Positions 1 to 7,430 of a stretch of DNA of 13,354 nt are shown in pieces. How positions within the stretch are numbered: the first letter of the stretch is position 1; every line of letters begins with the position of its first letter. Position numbers and translations under genes: made by a program. The notes beneath the pieces are model-generated. The model was not told where the DNA came from. It made no database searches and saw nothing but the letters and a program-made list of their open reading frames with translations. The DNA is from JAVBLF01 sp031553675 (GTDB lineage: Bacteria; Bacillota; Clostridia; Christensenellales; CALWSW01): contig JAVBLF010000102.1 of the NCBI GenBank assembly GCA_031553675.1, positions 1 through 13,354 on the forward strand, in the 5' to 3' direction.

Positions 1-1
1 C

Positions 2-997
2 GACGCCCCGCCCGATCCGAGTTTGCTCGACACCGGCCGCTATTACGACATGCTGCTGCGCTGCGGCGGGCCGTTCAACATCCAGCTTTCGGGCGGTGAA
101 CCGACGTTGCGTGACGATCTGCCCGAGATCATCGCCCAAGGCAAGGCGAAAGGCTTCACGTTCTTCCAGGTCAACACGAACGGCCTCCGTCTGGCGCGGG
201 ACGAAGCCTATGTCAAGGCGCTGGCCGAAGCCGGCTTGAACACAGTGTTTTTGCAGTTCGATGGCCTGTGCGACGAAACGTACATCGCGATGCGTGGTCG
301 GGCGTTGGCCGACGAAAAGCAGCGGGCGATCGACGTGTGCGCGGCGGAAGGATTGGGCGTCGTGCTCGTTCCCACCCTTCGAAAGGGCGTAAACGACGGC
401 GAGATCGGCGACATTTTGCGTTTTGCCCTCGCGAAGATGCCCGCCGTGCGCGGCGTCCACTTCCAACCGATGAGCTTTTTCGGGCGCTTTGACGGCATGC
501 CTTCCGACAGCGATCGCCTCACGATCCCCGACGTGCTGGCTGCCATCGAGGCGCAGACGGAGGGCACAATGCCACGCGCCGCCTTTTCGCCGGGGGGCGC
601 GGAACATCCGCTTTGCGGGTTTCACGCCGACTTCACGCGCATGGACGACGGAACGCTCCAATACCGCAAACGCGCGTCATCGCCCTGTTGTTGCGGGTCG
701 TCGCAGGCGCGGCAGGTCGTCGCCAAAAAGTGGTCGGGCAAGCGGTCGAAATCCGCCTCCCCCTCCCCTGCCACACCACCGAGCCGAATCGACACGAGTT
801 CACTGGACGCCTTCCTCGATGCGCGGCAAAACCGAACGCTCGCCGTGTCGGGCATGGCCTTTCAGGACGCGTGGAACCTCGACCTCGAACGACTCAAACG
901 CTGCTACATCCACGAGATCAGCGCGGAAGCCCACCTCATCCCCTTCTGCGCGTACAACTTGACCGCAACCGACGGTAGAGCGCTCTATCGCAGATAA
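2..997 (+). CDS. Radical SAM protein, C-terminal part (5' end outside window), possibly MJ0619/TrsS-like
   Basis: The reading frame is open from the window edge, so the true start and the CxxxCxxC motif that binds the radical-SAM 4Fe-4S cluster lie upstream. What remains shows the SAM-binding GGEPT motif (about 92-106) followed by a TIM-barrel-like pattern (QVNTNGLRLA, FLQFDGLCDETY, VHFQPMSFFGRF). The C-terminal third is rich in cysteine: HPLCGFH, a CCC triplet, then a closing block with KRCYIHE and LIPFCAYNLT. That tail resembles radical SAM proteins of the MJ0619/TrsS type, where extra cysteines may hold an auxiliary Fe-S cluster. The family resemblance is from memory; the substrate is unknown. 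Radical SAM membership is nearly certain, the subfamily is tentative. A strong hairpin follows the stop within 10 bases, so this is the last gene of its transcript. It converges on ftsK. Confidence 0.85.
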   Translation, partial: DAPPDPSLLDTGRYYDMLLRCGGPFNIQLSGGEPTLRDDLPEIIAQGKAKGFTFFQVNTNGLRLARDEAYVKALAEAGLNTVFLQFDGLCDETYIAMRGRALADEKQRAIDVCAAEGLGVVLVPTLRKGVNDGEIGDILRFALAKMPAVRGVHFQPMSFFGRFDGMPSDSDRLTIPDVLAAIEAQTEGTMPRAAFSPGGAEHPLCGFHADFTRMDDGTLQYRKRASSPCCCGSSQARQVVAKKWSGKRSKSASPSPATPPSRIDTSSLDAFLDARQNRTLAVSGMAFQDAWNLDLERLKRCYIHEISAEAHLIPFCAYNLTATDGRALYRR

Positions 998-1005
998 CGC
1001 AACAC

Positions 1006-1035
1006 AAAGCCCCCGCTTGCTCATGCGGGGGCTTT
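1006..1035. terminator. Hairpin terminator after the radical SAM gene, possibly bidirectional
   Basis: A perfect 11-bp inverted repeat, AAAGCCCCCGC (1006-1016) and GCGGGGGCTTT (1025-1035), surrounds an 8-nt loop. It lies 9 nt after the radical SAM stop codon. The T tract is short (TTT) on both strands, but the GC-rich stem is strong. It can serve the plus-strand gene and perhaps also ftsK, which arrives from the other side. Confidence 0.75.
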
Positions 1036-1053
1036 CGCAGTATCCTAGCTTAT

Positions 1054-1070
1054 GCAAATTTAAAATTTGC
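1054..1070. repeat. AT-rich perfect palindrome between convergent genes
   Basis: GCAAATTT (1054-1061) and AAATTTGC (1063-1070) form an 8-bp inverted repeat around one A. It stands out in otherwise GC-rich DNA and sits directly beside the two-hairpin repeat at 1074-1126. It could be part of that repeat, a 3' hairpin of ftsK mRNA or a protein site. The sequence alone does not decide. Confidence 0.4.
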
Positions 1071-1073
1071 TTA

Positions 1074-1126
1074 GGGTTTCCAAAGGGACTTGTCCCTTTG
1101 GTAGGGGCAGGGGGACAAAGTCCCCC
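1074..1126 (+). repeat. Dispersed two-hairpin intergenic repeat, copy 1
   Basis: Hairpin A is CCAAAGGGA/TCCCTTTGG (1080-1088 and 1093-1101, loop CTTG). Hairpin B is GGGGGAC/GTCCCCC (1110-1116 and 1120-1126, loop AAA), followed by an A run. The same two hairpins in the same order recur on the minus strand at 9423-9475, and a diverged version at 13156-13172. This copy lies just past the ftsK stop, in the orientation antisense to ftsK. Neither hairpin has a T tract, so they do not look like ordinary intrinsic terminators. Confidence 0.8.
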
Positions 1127-1138
1127 GAAAAAACGCTC

Positions 1139-4100
1139 TTAGCTCCCGAGCGGCGCGATGTTCGGCGGATAGCCGAACAGCCTTTCGAAGCCGCCGCGGT
1201 CGATCAGGATGTTGCGCGGCTTGCTGCCGTCGGCGGCCGAGACGATGCCGAGCTGCTCCATTTCTTCGATCATGCGGGCGGCGCGGTTGTAGCCGATGCG
1301 GTGGCGGCGCTGCACCATACTGGTTGAGGCGTGCCCGATCTGCATGAGCATTTCGACGGCTTCGGGAAGGAGTTCGTCGAAACCGGGGCCGTCCTCGTCG
1401 GAAGCGATGGATTTGCCGTTTTTGCCTTTGCCTTTGGGGTCGAGCGCCTGACCGGCCTCGATGTCCTCGATGGCTTTTTGGTCAAAGTGGGTGGCGCGGG
1501 GGCCATACATGGTCTGAAAATGGTCCTTGATGCTCTCGATCTCGGCGTCTGTGACGAGGGCGCCCTGCACGCGAAAGGCCTTGGAGCCGTTGGGTTTGAA
1601 AAGCATGTCACCCTTGCCGAGAAGCCTTTCGGCACCATTCGCGTCGAGTATGATGCGCGAGTCGGTGCCGGATGCGACGGCAAACGCGATGCGTGAAGGG
1701 ATGTTCGCTTTGATGAGTCCCGTGATGATGTCGCTCGAGGGGCGCTGGGTCGCGACAATCAAGTGAATGCCCGCGGCGCGGCCCATCTGGGCGATGCGGC
1801 AGATGGCGTCTTCGACGTCGTCGGGGGCGACCATCATGAGGTCGGCAAGCTCGTCGATCACGGCGACGATCTGGGGCAACTTCTGCTCGCCGTCGTTCTC
1901 GAGGATGGCGTTGTATCGCGCCAGATCGCGCGCACCGCGCTCGGCAAAGAGGTTGTAACGCTCGACCATCTCATGAACAGCCCAGTTGAGGGCGCTCGCG
2001 GCTTTTTTGGGGTCGGTGACGACCGGGATGAGCAGATGTGGGATCAGGCTAAATGAAGCCAGTTCGACGACCTTGGGGTCGACAAGGATCAGCTTGACAT
2101 CCTCAGGCTTGCAATGGTAGAGGAAGCTGCAAAGGATCGTATTGATACAGACGCTTTTGCCCGAACCGGTCGATCCCGCGATCAAGAGGTGGGGCATCTT
2201 GGCGATGTCGGCGACGACGATCTTGCCGGCGATGTCGCGACCCAAGGCGACAGCGAGCTTGGAACGGTGCTGCTTGAATTCCGGCTTTTCGATCAGTTCC
2301 CGCAGCGACACCGGAATGACGGACGCGTTGGGGATCTCGATGCCGATCGCCGCTTTCCCGGGGATGGGCGCTTCGATGCGGACCGACTTGGCCGCGAGGT
2401 TTAGCGCGAGGTCGTCGGAAAGGTTGGCGATGCGGTTGACCCGCACGCCCGGCGCTGGACGCAATTCAAAGCGGGTGATGACAGGCCCCTGCGCAACGTC
2501 GATCACCTCGGCTGCGATGCCAAAACTCGCGAGCGTTTCTTCGAGCTTTTGGGCCTTGGCGCGGGGGTTGTCGCGGAGTATGGAACGCTTGTCGGGCAAG
2601 GCCAGACATTTCAAAGGCGGCGGCGCATAGGGCTTTTCTTTGGGAGCCGTTTTCGAGGGCGTCGATTCCGCGCGATCCCGAGCGGCCTGGATGGCCTGAG
2701 CGGGGCTCAGTCTGGCATCGGCCTCGCGCAACACGCGTTCGCGATCAGTCGTCTGCTGCGTTTTTTTTTCCGCCGCGTCCGCCGGATTGGGCCAAACGCC
2801 GGCATTTCGTTCAGCGTCGAGCAGATCATCAAAGGGCTGCGGCGTGCGCGGATTTTTCTGATCAGGGGCGCGGTGGAAGAAGCTCGTCTCCTCTTGGCCC
2901 CAAAGCGTGCTGCCGTCGTCGGGTTTTGCGCGGCCAACGCCCGTGCTTTCGAAAAACGCCAGCGAATCCGCGGGTGGCGACGCTTGGTCGTAGTCGTCCG
3001 AAACCTCGAAGGTGTAGGCGTCGCTCTTCGATGTTTCCTCTGCCTCGTCCTGGAGCGGATCGAAGGGCAGGTCTTCGCGCACATCGTACCAGCGGTCGTA
3101 ACTGGTCGGATCTTCCGAGGCCGGCAGTTCGCCTTCGTAGCCCTCCCAGTCCGAGGATTCGTAGCGGCTGCGGCCTTCGCTGGAGGGCATGGCTTCGATG
3201 GGGCGAATCTTGGCGCCGAGCTTGTCGTCACGGAGCGCGTCGGACGCCTGCGCTTCTCCTTCGACGAAATCCGGGAAATCAAAGGGGTTGCGGCGCTTTT
3301 TGGCTTTGGGTTCGGGGACAGCCTCCTTGGGATTTTGTGCGGCAGCCGTAGCGCCGAGCGTGGGGCCGTCGCCGTCGCGCGCGACGGGATTTTCCCGCGA
3401 CTGATCGAAGTTGAGATCCTGGCGTCGAGGTGGCGTTGGCGCGATGTCTTCGTCGTAGTCGCCCCCGCCGAACCATTCGTCTTCGTCTTCGGGAATCTCT
3501 TCGCGCTCTTTGCGTTCGGCTTGGCGGCGCTGGATGACGTCGATGTTGTCGCGGATCGCCTGTCCGACGGCGGATCCCGCCTGGCTGAGCGAGAGGTTGG
3601 TCAGCACGATCGCCTCGATGACGAGCAGTGTGATGAAGATCAGGTAGCTCGCGCTGACGCCGACGAGGTTGCGCATCGGCAGCGTCAGAAAAGCCCCAAA
3701 GAGCCCGCCGCCCCTGTGGAGGGTTTCGCCGTGCTGGAAGGAGTTTTGGAGGTATGCAAAGTAGCTCTTGTTCAAGGCGAGCTGCGTGACGACGGGCAAA
3801 TGGAAGAGCGATACCGTACAGATCATGATCAGCAGTATCATCATCGATTTGGCGACGCGGTGCTCCTTGCCCGCCATGACGATCGTGTAAACGCCATAGG
3901 CAATAAAGAGCAGGGAAAGCAAATAGTAGACGAAGCCAAAAAGGCCGAAACCGAAACCGGCAATGCGCGCTCCGGCGGCGCCGGTCGATTGCGTGAGCGT
4001 GAGCGCGCAGAAGATACCGAGCGAGACGAAAAGAAGCCCTGCGATCTCGGCATTGCGCCGACTGACGCGGGCGGAGGCTTTGCGGGGGGAGGATGCTTTC

Positions 4101-4240
4101 GGTTTGGACGGCGGGGTACGTTGGGCTTTGCCGAACTCGCCATTCGGGGCCGTTTTGGGTTTGGCGGCGCCGGTCTTGGCTTTCGGTTTGGCGGGAGAAG
4201 CGGATTTTTTTGCGCTTGTTTTCTTTGCGGATTCAGCCAC
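1139..4240 (-). CDS. ftsK: DNA translocase FtsK/SpoIIIE
   Basis: This 1033-aa membrane-anchored ATPase pumps double-stranded DNA through the septum in chromosome segregation or sporulation. A Lys/Ala/Pro-rich cytoplasmic start (1-62) precedes about four membrane segments (65-82, 94-122, 131-152, 195-214). An acidic, low-complexity linker (about 230-540) follows. The motor has the FtsK alpha/beta core from about residue 545, Walker A GSTGSGKS (689-696), DPKVVELA (721-728), Walker B VAVIDELADLM (792-802) and TQRPS (831-835). The C-terminal gamma winged helix (about 957-1013, with GYNRAARMIEEMEQLG) would read polar DNA sequences. The start is GTG with GAGGTGA ending 6 nt upstream. It appears to be transcribed alone, with an upstream terminator at 4399-4425. 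Sequence does not separate a division FtsK from a sporulation SpoIIIE. Family identity is secure. Confidence 0.97.
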   Translation of the reverse strand: MAESAKKTSAKKSASPAKPKAKTGAAKPKTAPNGEFGKAQRTPPSKPKASSPRKASARVSRRNAEIAGLLFVSLGIFCALTLTQSTGAAGARIAGFGFGLFGFVYYLLSLLFIAYGVYTIVMAGKEHRVAKSMMILLIMICTVSLFHLPVVTQLALNKSYFAYLQNSFQHGETLHRGGGLFGAFLTLPMRNLVGVSASYLIFITLLVIEAIVLTNLSLSQAGSAVGQAIRDNIDVIQRRQAERKEREEIPEDEDEWFGGGDYDEDIAPTPPRRQDLNFDQSRENPVARDGDGPTLGATAAAQNPKEAVPEPKAKKRRNPFDFPDFVEGEAQASDALRDDKLGAKIRPIEAMPSSEGRSRYESSDWEGYEGELPASEDPTSYDRWYDVREDLPFDPLQDEAEETSKSDAYTFEVSDDYDQASPPADSLAFFESTGVGRAKPDDGSTLWGQEETSFFHRAPDQKNPRTPQPFDDLLDAERNAGVWPNPADAAEKKTQQTTDRERVLREADARLSPAQAIQAARDRAESTPSKTAPKEKPYAPPPLKCLALPDKRSILRDNPRAKAQKLEETLASFGIAAEVIDVAQGPVITRFELRPAPGVRVNRIANLSDDLALNLAAKSVRIEAPIPGKAAIGIEIPNASVIPVSLRELIEKPEFKQHRSKLAVALGRDIAGKIVVADIAKMPHLLIAGSTGSGKSVCINTILCSFLYHCKPEDVKLILVDPKVVELASFSLIPHLLIPVVTDPKKAASALNWAVHEMVERYNLFAERGARDLARYNAILENDGEQKLPQIVAVIDELADLMMVAPDDVEDAICRIAQMGRAAGIHLIVATQRPSSDIITGLIKANIPSRIAFAVASGTDSRIILDANGAERLLGKGDMLFKPNGSKAFRVQGALVTDAEIESIKDHFQTMYGPRATHFDQKAIEDIEAGQALDPKGKGKNGKSIASDEDGPGFDELLPEAVEMLMQIGHASTSMVQRRHRIGYNRAARMIEEMEQLGIVSAADGSKPRNILIDRGGFERLFGYPPNIAPLGS

Positions 4241-4326
4241 GCAGACTCACCTCATCGATGGAATAGCACCTATCAGCGCTTGGATACGCCACAACGGGTC
4301 GTTGCAGCCATTCGAAAAAGCATATA

Positions 4327-4358
4327 CTCACATGCTTATATAGTATAGCGCATGTGAG
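4327..4358 (-). promoter_or_regulatory. Candidate ftsK promoter with operator-like inverted repeat
   Basis: CTCACATGC (4327-4335) and GCATGTGAG (4350-4358) form a perfect 9-bp inverted repeat with a 14-nt AT-rich spacer. Inside the spacer, on the minus strand, is TATACT (4342-4347), a good -10 candidate. The matching -35 is weak (TGGCTT at 17 nt). The site lies about 90 nt upstream of the ftsK GTG. A repressor on the palindrome would block this -10; alternatively the repeat is only an mRNA hairpin. Confidence 0.45.
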
Positions 4359-4398
4359 CGAGAAAAGCCAGTCCGCGCGTTCGCTGCTCGGACGAAGC

Positions 4399-4425
4399 AA
4401 AAAAGGTGGCCGGAAGGCCACCTTT
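4399..4425 (-). terminator. Intrinsic terminator of the cmk-plsC-ispH/rpsA operon
   Basis: Read on the minus strand, a 10-bp stem AAAGGTGGCC/GGCCACCTTT with loop TTCC runs into a six-T tract. It starts 16 nt after the fusion gene stop codon. This is a textbook Rho-independent terminator and separates this operon from ftsK. Confidence 0.92.
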
Positions 4426-4441
4426 GTGCTTGGTGTATGCT

Positions 4442-6808
4442 TTACTCGTTTTCGATGCCGTCGTCGATCGCTTCATCGACGCAGATGACGCCGTCCACGA
4501 CCGTTTCTTCGATGCGCTCGGGGACTTCGCCCGCTTCTTCGACGACTTCTTCGCTTGCGGCAGCATGCGCGTCGAACGAGGGGAAGAGGTCGCCGAGGGA
4601 AGTCGTAGCGGTCTCGGTCGTGTCGATGAACATGGCCGTGCCGTCATCGGCTTCGTCGGCCAAATCGGGCGTGAGCATGTCCTCCAGCGATTCCTCCTCG
4701 AGCAGCACTTCGCGGCGGCTGAGGCTGATGCGCTTGGCATCGGTATCGACGCTGAGAACCTTCGAGCGGATCACGTCGCCGATCTTGAGCTCGTCCTCGA
4801 CTTTTTCGATGCGCTTGGTCGCGACCTGGGAAATGTGGACGAGGCCGTCGATGCGGGGTTCGAGCGCGACGAACGCGCCGAAAGGCTTGATGCGGACGAC
4901 TTTGCCCTCGATGATCGAGCCGACGGGGTATTTCTCGGCGGCTTCATCCCAGGGATCGGGAAGCAATTCTTTGTAGCCGAGCGAGATGCGTTCGCGTTCG
5001 GGGTCGAGCCCCTTGATGACGACTTCGATTTCGTCGCCTTCTTTGAAGACATCCTTGGGGTGCTTGACGCGGCCCCAGGCCATCTCGGTGACGTGAACGA
5101 GGCCGTCGATGCCGCCGATGTCGACGAAAGCGCCGAAATCGGTCAGGCGGCGGACGATGCCCTTGCAGCGCTGTCCGACTTCGAGCGCGTTCCAGATGTC
5201 GCGCTTGCGATCGGCAGCTTCGGCGATGAGCACGGCTTTTTGCGAGGCGACGACGCGGCGTTTGTTGCGGTCCACCTCGAGGATTTTCAGCCGGAGGGGT
5301 TGTCCGACGAATTCGCTCAGGTTTTCGACGTAGCGGTTGGAAACCTGGGAAGCGGGGATAAAAGTGCGAACGCCTTCGATGTAGGCGATCAGGCCGCCTT
5401 TGACGACTTCGCGTCCGGTGGCGTCGAAAACGGCGCCCTCTTCTTCGGCGTGGTCGACGAAGGCATCCCAGGCTTTGCGCGCTTCGACGCTCTTGTGGCT
5501 GAGAAGCACGTTGCCCTCGGCATCGTTGACTTTAATGACTTCGACCTCAATGGAGTCGCCAACCTTCACGACATCGGCGATGTTAACGTCCGGATCGGAT
5601 GAGAACTCCGCTTTGGGGATGTAGCCGTCGGATTTATATCCGATGTTGACGCTCACTTCCGTCTCGGTGACCTGCACGATCGTGCCTGTCATGACCTGAC
5701 CGCTGCGCACACGAACAAATGTCTTGTCGAGCGCAGCCATAAAGTCGGAATCCGCGCTGGAGTCAGCCGCCATTTCGGTATCCACACTGGAGTCAGCCGC
5801 CGTTTCCGCAACGCCGGTTTGGGTCTCCACTGTGTCGACCGCAACGGCCTCTTCGGTAACGTCAACTGTGGTTTTCTCGAGTTCACTCATTCTGGTCAAA
5901 ACCTCCATCATCATCCAATTCGGCGTCGACGCGCCAGCAATTATACTTATTATATCACTGACATGAATTTTTTCAAGAGCGGAATCGACGTGATTTTCAA
6001 TGATGAAGGCATTTTCGCAGTATCGCTTTGCAATCGACAGGAGTTTTTGGGTGTTGGAACTGTGCTTCGAGCCAAGCACGAGTACCGTTTCCGAACGCTT
6101 TGCGAGTTCCTCGGCTTCTTTTTGGCGCAGGGCTGTCGTTTCGCAAATCGTGTCGAAAATGCAAAGATCGTTTACCTTTTTTCGAAGAAGTTTGACAGCC
6201 GCTTGAAAAGTCGATGGCTGGAGTGTCGTCTGGGCAACGACGGCGGCCGATCGCGGGAAGTCAAAATCGTCGAAGTTTTGAAAATCATCGTCGCAACAGG
6301 GCGGCGGGTAAGCGGCTGTCAGCGGGTCGATCGAGGCGGGCGCGCGAACGGCGATGCAGCGCCACCCGCCGTCCGACGTGGGTTCGACGACGATCGCCCT
6401 TCCGTGGCTCCAGTCGCATATGCCGCGCACCTCGGGATGCACAGCTTGCCCGATGACGACGATCGCGCGGCCCTGTTGGCTGTGGGTGTCGGCGAGCGTC
6501 TGCACCCGCCGCACGAAGGGACAGGTCGCGTCGATCAGGTCGAGTCCACGTTCTTCTGCAAGCGCGGCGAGCTGCGGCCCGGCACCGTGGGCGCGGACGA
6601 TGACCGTGCCACTGGGTGGAATAACGCCGAGATCATGGGCTGCGGTGACCCCCCGACGCGCCAAATCGTCGACGACAGCGCGGTTGTGAATGATCTCGCC
6701 CCAGGTGTAGAGCGGCGCGAGACCCTCGGCGATCGCGCGTTCGACGGCGTCGACGGCGCGCTGCACGCCAAAGCAAAAACCGCCGTGTTGGGCCATCAAG
6801 ACGGGCAT
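4442..6808 (-). CDS. ispH-rpsA: HMB-PP reductase IspH fused to ribosomal protein S1
   Basis: The 788-aa protein has two parts. Residues 1-300 are IspH (LytB), the last MEP-pathway enzyme, which reduces HMB-PP to IPP and DMAPP. The three cluster cysteines are present (C12, C96, C222), as are H41, H74, H124 with E126, S250-S251-N252 and S294. Compared with E. coli IspH, an acidic insert of about 25 residues with a CC pair lies near 143-187. A Thr/Glu/Ala-rich linker (about 307-357) leads to four S1 RNA-binding repeats (about 366-438, 455-524, 545-614, 630-699) and an acidic tail. Such IspH-S1 fusions are known in Clostridia, so this is not an assembly error. The ATG has AAGGAAGG 5 nt upstream and lies 2 nt after the plsC stop. 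A possible internal promoter and start for S1 alone are listed separately. Confidence 0.97.
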   Translation of the reverse strand: MPVLMAQHGGFCFGVQRAVDAVERAIAEGLAPLYTWGEIIHNRAVVDDLARRGVTAAHDLGVIPPSGTVIVRAHGAGPQLAALAEERGLDLIDATCPFVRRVQTLADTHSQQGRAIVVIGQAVHPEVRGICDWSHGRAIVVEPTSDGGWRCIAVRAPASIDPLTAAYPPPCCDDDFQNFDDFDFPRSAAVVAQTTLQPSTFQAAVKLLRKKVNDLCIFDTICETTALRQKEAEELAKRSETVLVLGSKHSSNTQKLLSIAKRYCENAFIIENHVDSALEKIHVSDIISIIAGASTPNWMMMEVLTRMSELEKTTVDVTEEAVAVDTVETQTGVAETAADSSVDTEMAADSSADSDFMAALDKTFVRVRSGQVMTGTIVQVTETEVSVNIGYKSDGYIPKAEFSSDPDVNIADVVKVGDSIEVEVIKVNDAEGNVLLSHKSVEARKAWDAFVDHAEEEGAVFDATGREVVKGGLIAYIEGVRTFIPASQVSNRYVENLSEFVGQPLRLKILEVDRNKRRVVASQKAVLIAEAADRKRDIWNALEVGQRCKGIVRRLTDFGAFVDIGGIDGLVHVTEMAWGRVKHPKDVFKEGDEIEVVIKGLDPERERISLGYKELLPDPWDEAAEKYPVGSIIEGKVVRIKPFGAFVALEPRIDGLVHISQVATKRIEKVEDELKIGDVIRSKVLSVDTDAKRISLSRREVLLEEESLEDMLTPDLADEADDGTAMFIDTTETATTSLGDLFPSFDAHAAASEEVVEEAGEVPERIEETVVDGVICVDEAIDDGIENE
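5757..5816 (-). repeat. Imperfect 30-bp tandem repeat in the IspH-S1 linker
   Basis: The exact 15-mer CTGGAGTCAGCCGCC occurs at 5757-5771 and 5787-5801, a 30-bp period. In the protein it gives two copies of an A-A-D-S-S motif (residues 337-341 and 347-351), inside the low-complexity linker between IspH and the first S1 repeat. It keeps frame and probably arose by slippage. Confidence 0.7.
5888..5906 (-). promoter_or_regulatory. Internal ribosome binding site and ATG for free S1
   Basis: On the minus strand GGAGG (5902-5906) is followed 11 nt later by ATG (5888-5890), codon 307 of the fusion. The protein from there begins MSELEKTT, exactly at the IspH-S1 junction, and would be a 482-aa stand-alone S1-type protein. 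The spacing is slightly long. Together with the promoter at 5949-5976 it suggests separate S1 synthesis, but this is inference. Confidence 0.45.
5949..5976 (-). promoter_or_regulatory. Strong candidate promoter inside the ispH coding region
   Basis: On the minus strand, TTGAAA (5971-5976) is separated by 16 nt from a perfect TATAAT (5949-5954), preceded by TG as in extended -10 promoters. A second TATAAT follows at 5940-5945. The codons making this box include ATA isoleucines, which look out of place in a GC-rich gene. Transcription would start about 50 nt upstream of the internal S1 ATG at 5890. Confidence 0.55.
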
Positions 6809-6810
6809 GC

Positions 6811-7425
6811 TTACCTTCCTTTCGGCAGCGCGAGTCGCCTGGCCTGTTCGTCGCGCAGATCGGCCACGCTCTCAAACATGAGTGCCGTCGCTCGTTCGAC
6901 GCGCTCAGCTTTCGGCATGTCGCCGACGCGATCCGCCAGCGCGATGGCGGGTCCGAAGTCGATCACGGCGCGTGTGCGGTAAAAGTGCGGCCGGATGTAG
7001 GCTGGAACGACGCTCGCTTTGCATTGTAGCGCGATGAACGCCGCGCCGCTCAAAAAGGGCTGCATCGTGCCGTCCTCCGAGCGGTGCCCTTCGGGGAAAA
7101 TGACGGCGATCTCGCCTTTTTGGAGATGGGCGATCGTCGTCTTGATCGCTTTGACGTCGGCTGTCTTGCGGTTGATCGGGTAAGCCCCCAGCGAACGAAA
7201 GAGCCAATTGATGAAAGGATTGCGAAAGAGCTCCGACTTGCCGACGAAATGCAGGGTGCGCTTCGTAGCGATGGCGAGGGCGAGTATGTCGCTCAAATGG
7301 GCGTGGTTTGCGATGAGGATCGCGCCGCCGACGCATTCGTCGATGTGCGAAGCGCCCGTGATCCGCGGTCGCCAGAGCACCGTCAGTATGGCTTTGATGC
7401 ACGCACGGGCGATGCGGTAGAACAT
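6811..7425 (-). CDS. plsC: 1-acyl-sn-glycerol-3-phosphate acyltransferase
   Basis: A 204-aa acyltransferase that adds the second fatty acid to lysophosphatidic acid, making phosphatidic acid at the membrane. It has the family's catalytic HX4D motif (H41-A-H-L-S-D46) and the glycerophosphate-binding FPEGHRS (110-116), with an N-terminal hydrophobic helix. The length is normal for small bacterial PlsC. I start it at ATG 7423-7425 because GAGGTGA lies at the right distance upstream (8 nt after GAGG). The upstream in-frame GTG at 7432-7434, which would add three residues, is itself part of that Shine-Dalgarno sequence and cannot be used with it. The gene starts 5 nt after the cmk stop and ends 2 nt before ispH-rpsA. 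A cmk-plsC-ispH order is common in Clostridia. Confidence 0.95.
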   Translation of the reverse strand: MFYRIARACIKAILTVLWRPRITGASHIDECVGGAILIANHAHLSDILALAIATKRTLHFVGKSELFRNPFINWLFRSLGAYPINRKTADVKAIKTTIAHLQKGEIAVIFPEGHRSEDGTMQPFLSGAAFIALQCKASVVPAYIRPHFYRTRAVIDFGPAIALADRVGDMPKAERVERATALMFESVADLRDEQARRLALPKGR

Positions 7426-7430
7426 GGGGA

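Noticed and set aside
1080..1126. Two hairpins as an intrinsic terminator for ftsK
   Set aside because: Neither stem is followed by a T tract on the minus strand, and the same pair occurs in a leader elsewhere.
2549..4348. 599-aa open frame on the plus strand opposite ftsK
   Set aside because: It lies fully antisense to a clear FtsK, has no recognisable domain, and mirrors the low-complexity GC-rich codons of the FtsK linker.
4406..5602. 398-aa plus-strand open frame opposite the S1 repeats
   Set aside because: Its repetitive D/F/V/A-rich sequence is the reverse complement of S1 codons; no ribosome binding site or family match.
4442..6808. IspH-S1 fusion as a sequencing or frameshift artefact
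   Set aside because: Both halves are complete and in one clean frame with a normal linker, and this fusion is known in Clostridia.
5819..6982. 387-aa plus-strand open frame opposite ispH and plsC
   Set aside because: Antisense to two well-supported genes, crosses their boundary, and shows no domain.
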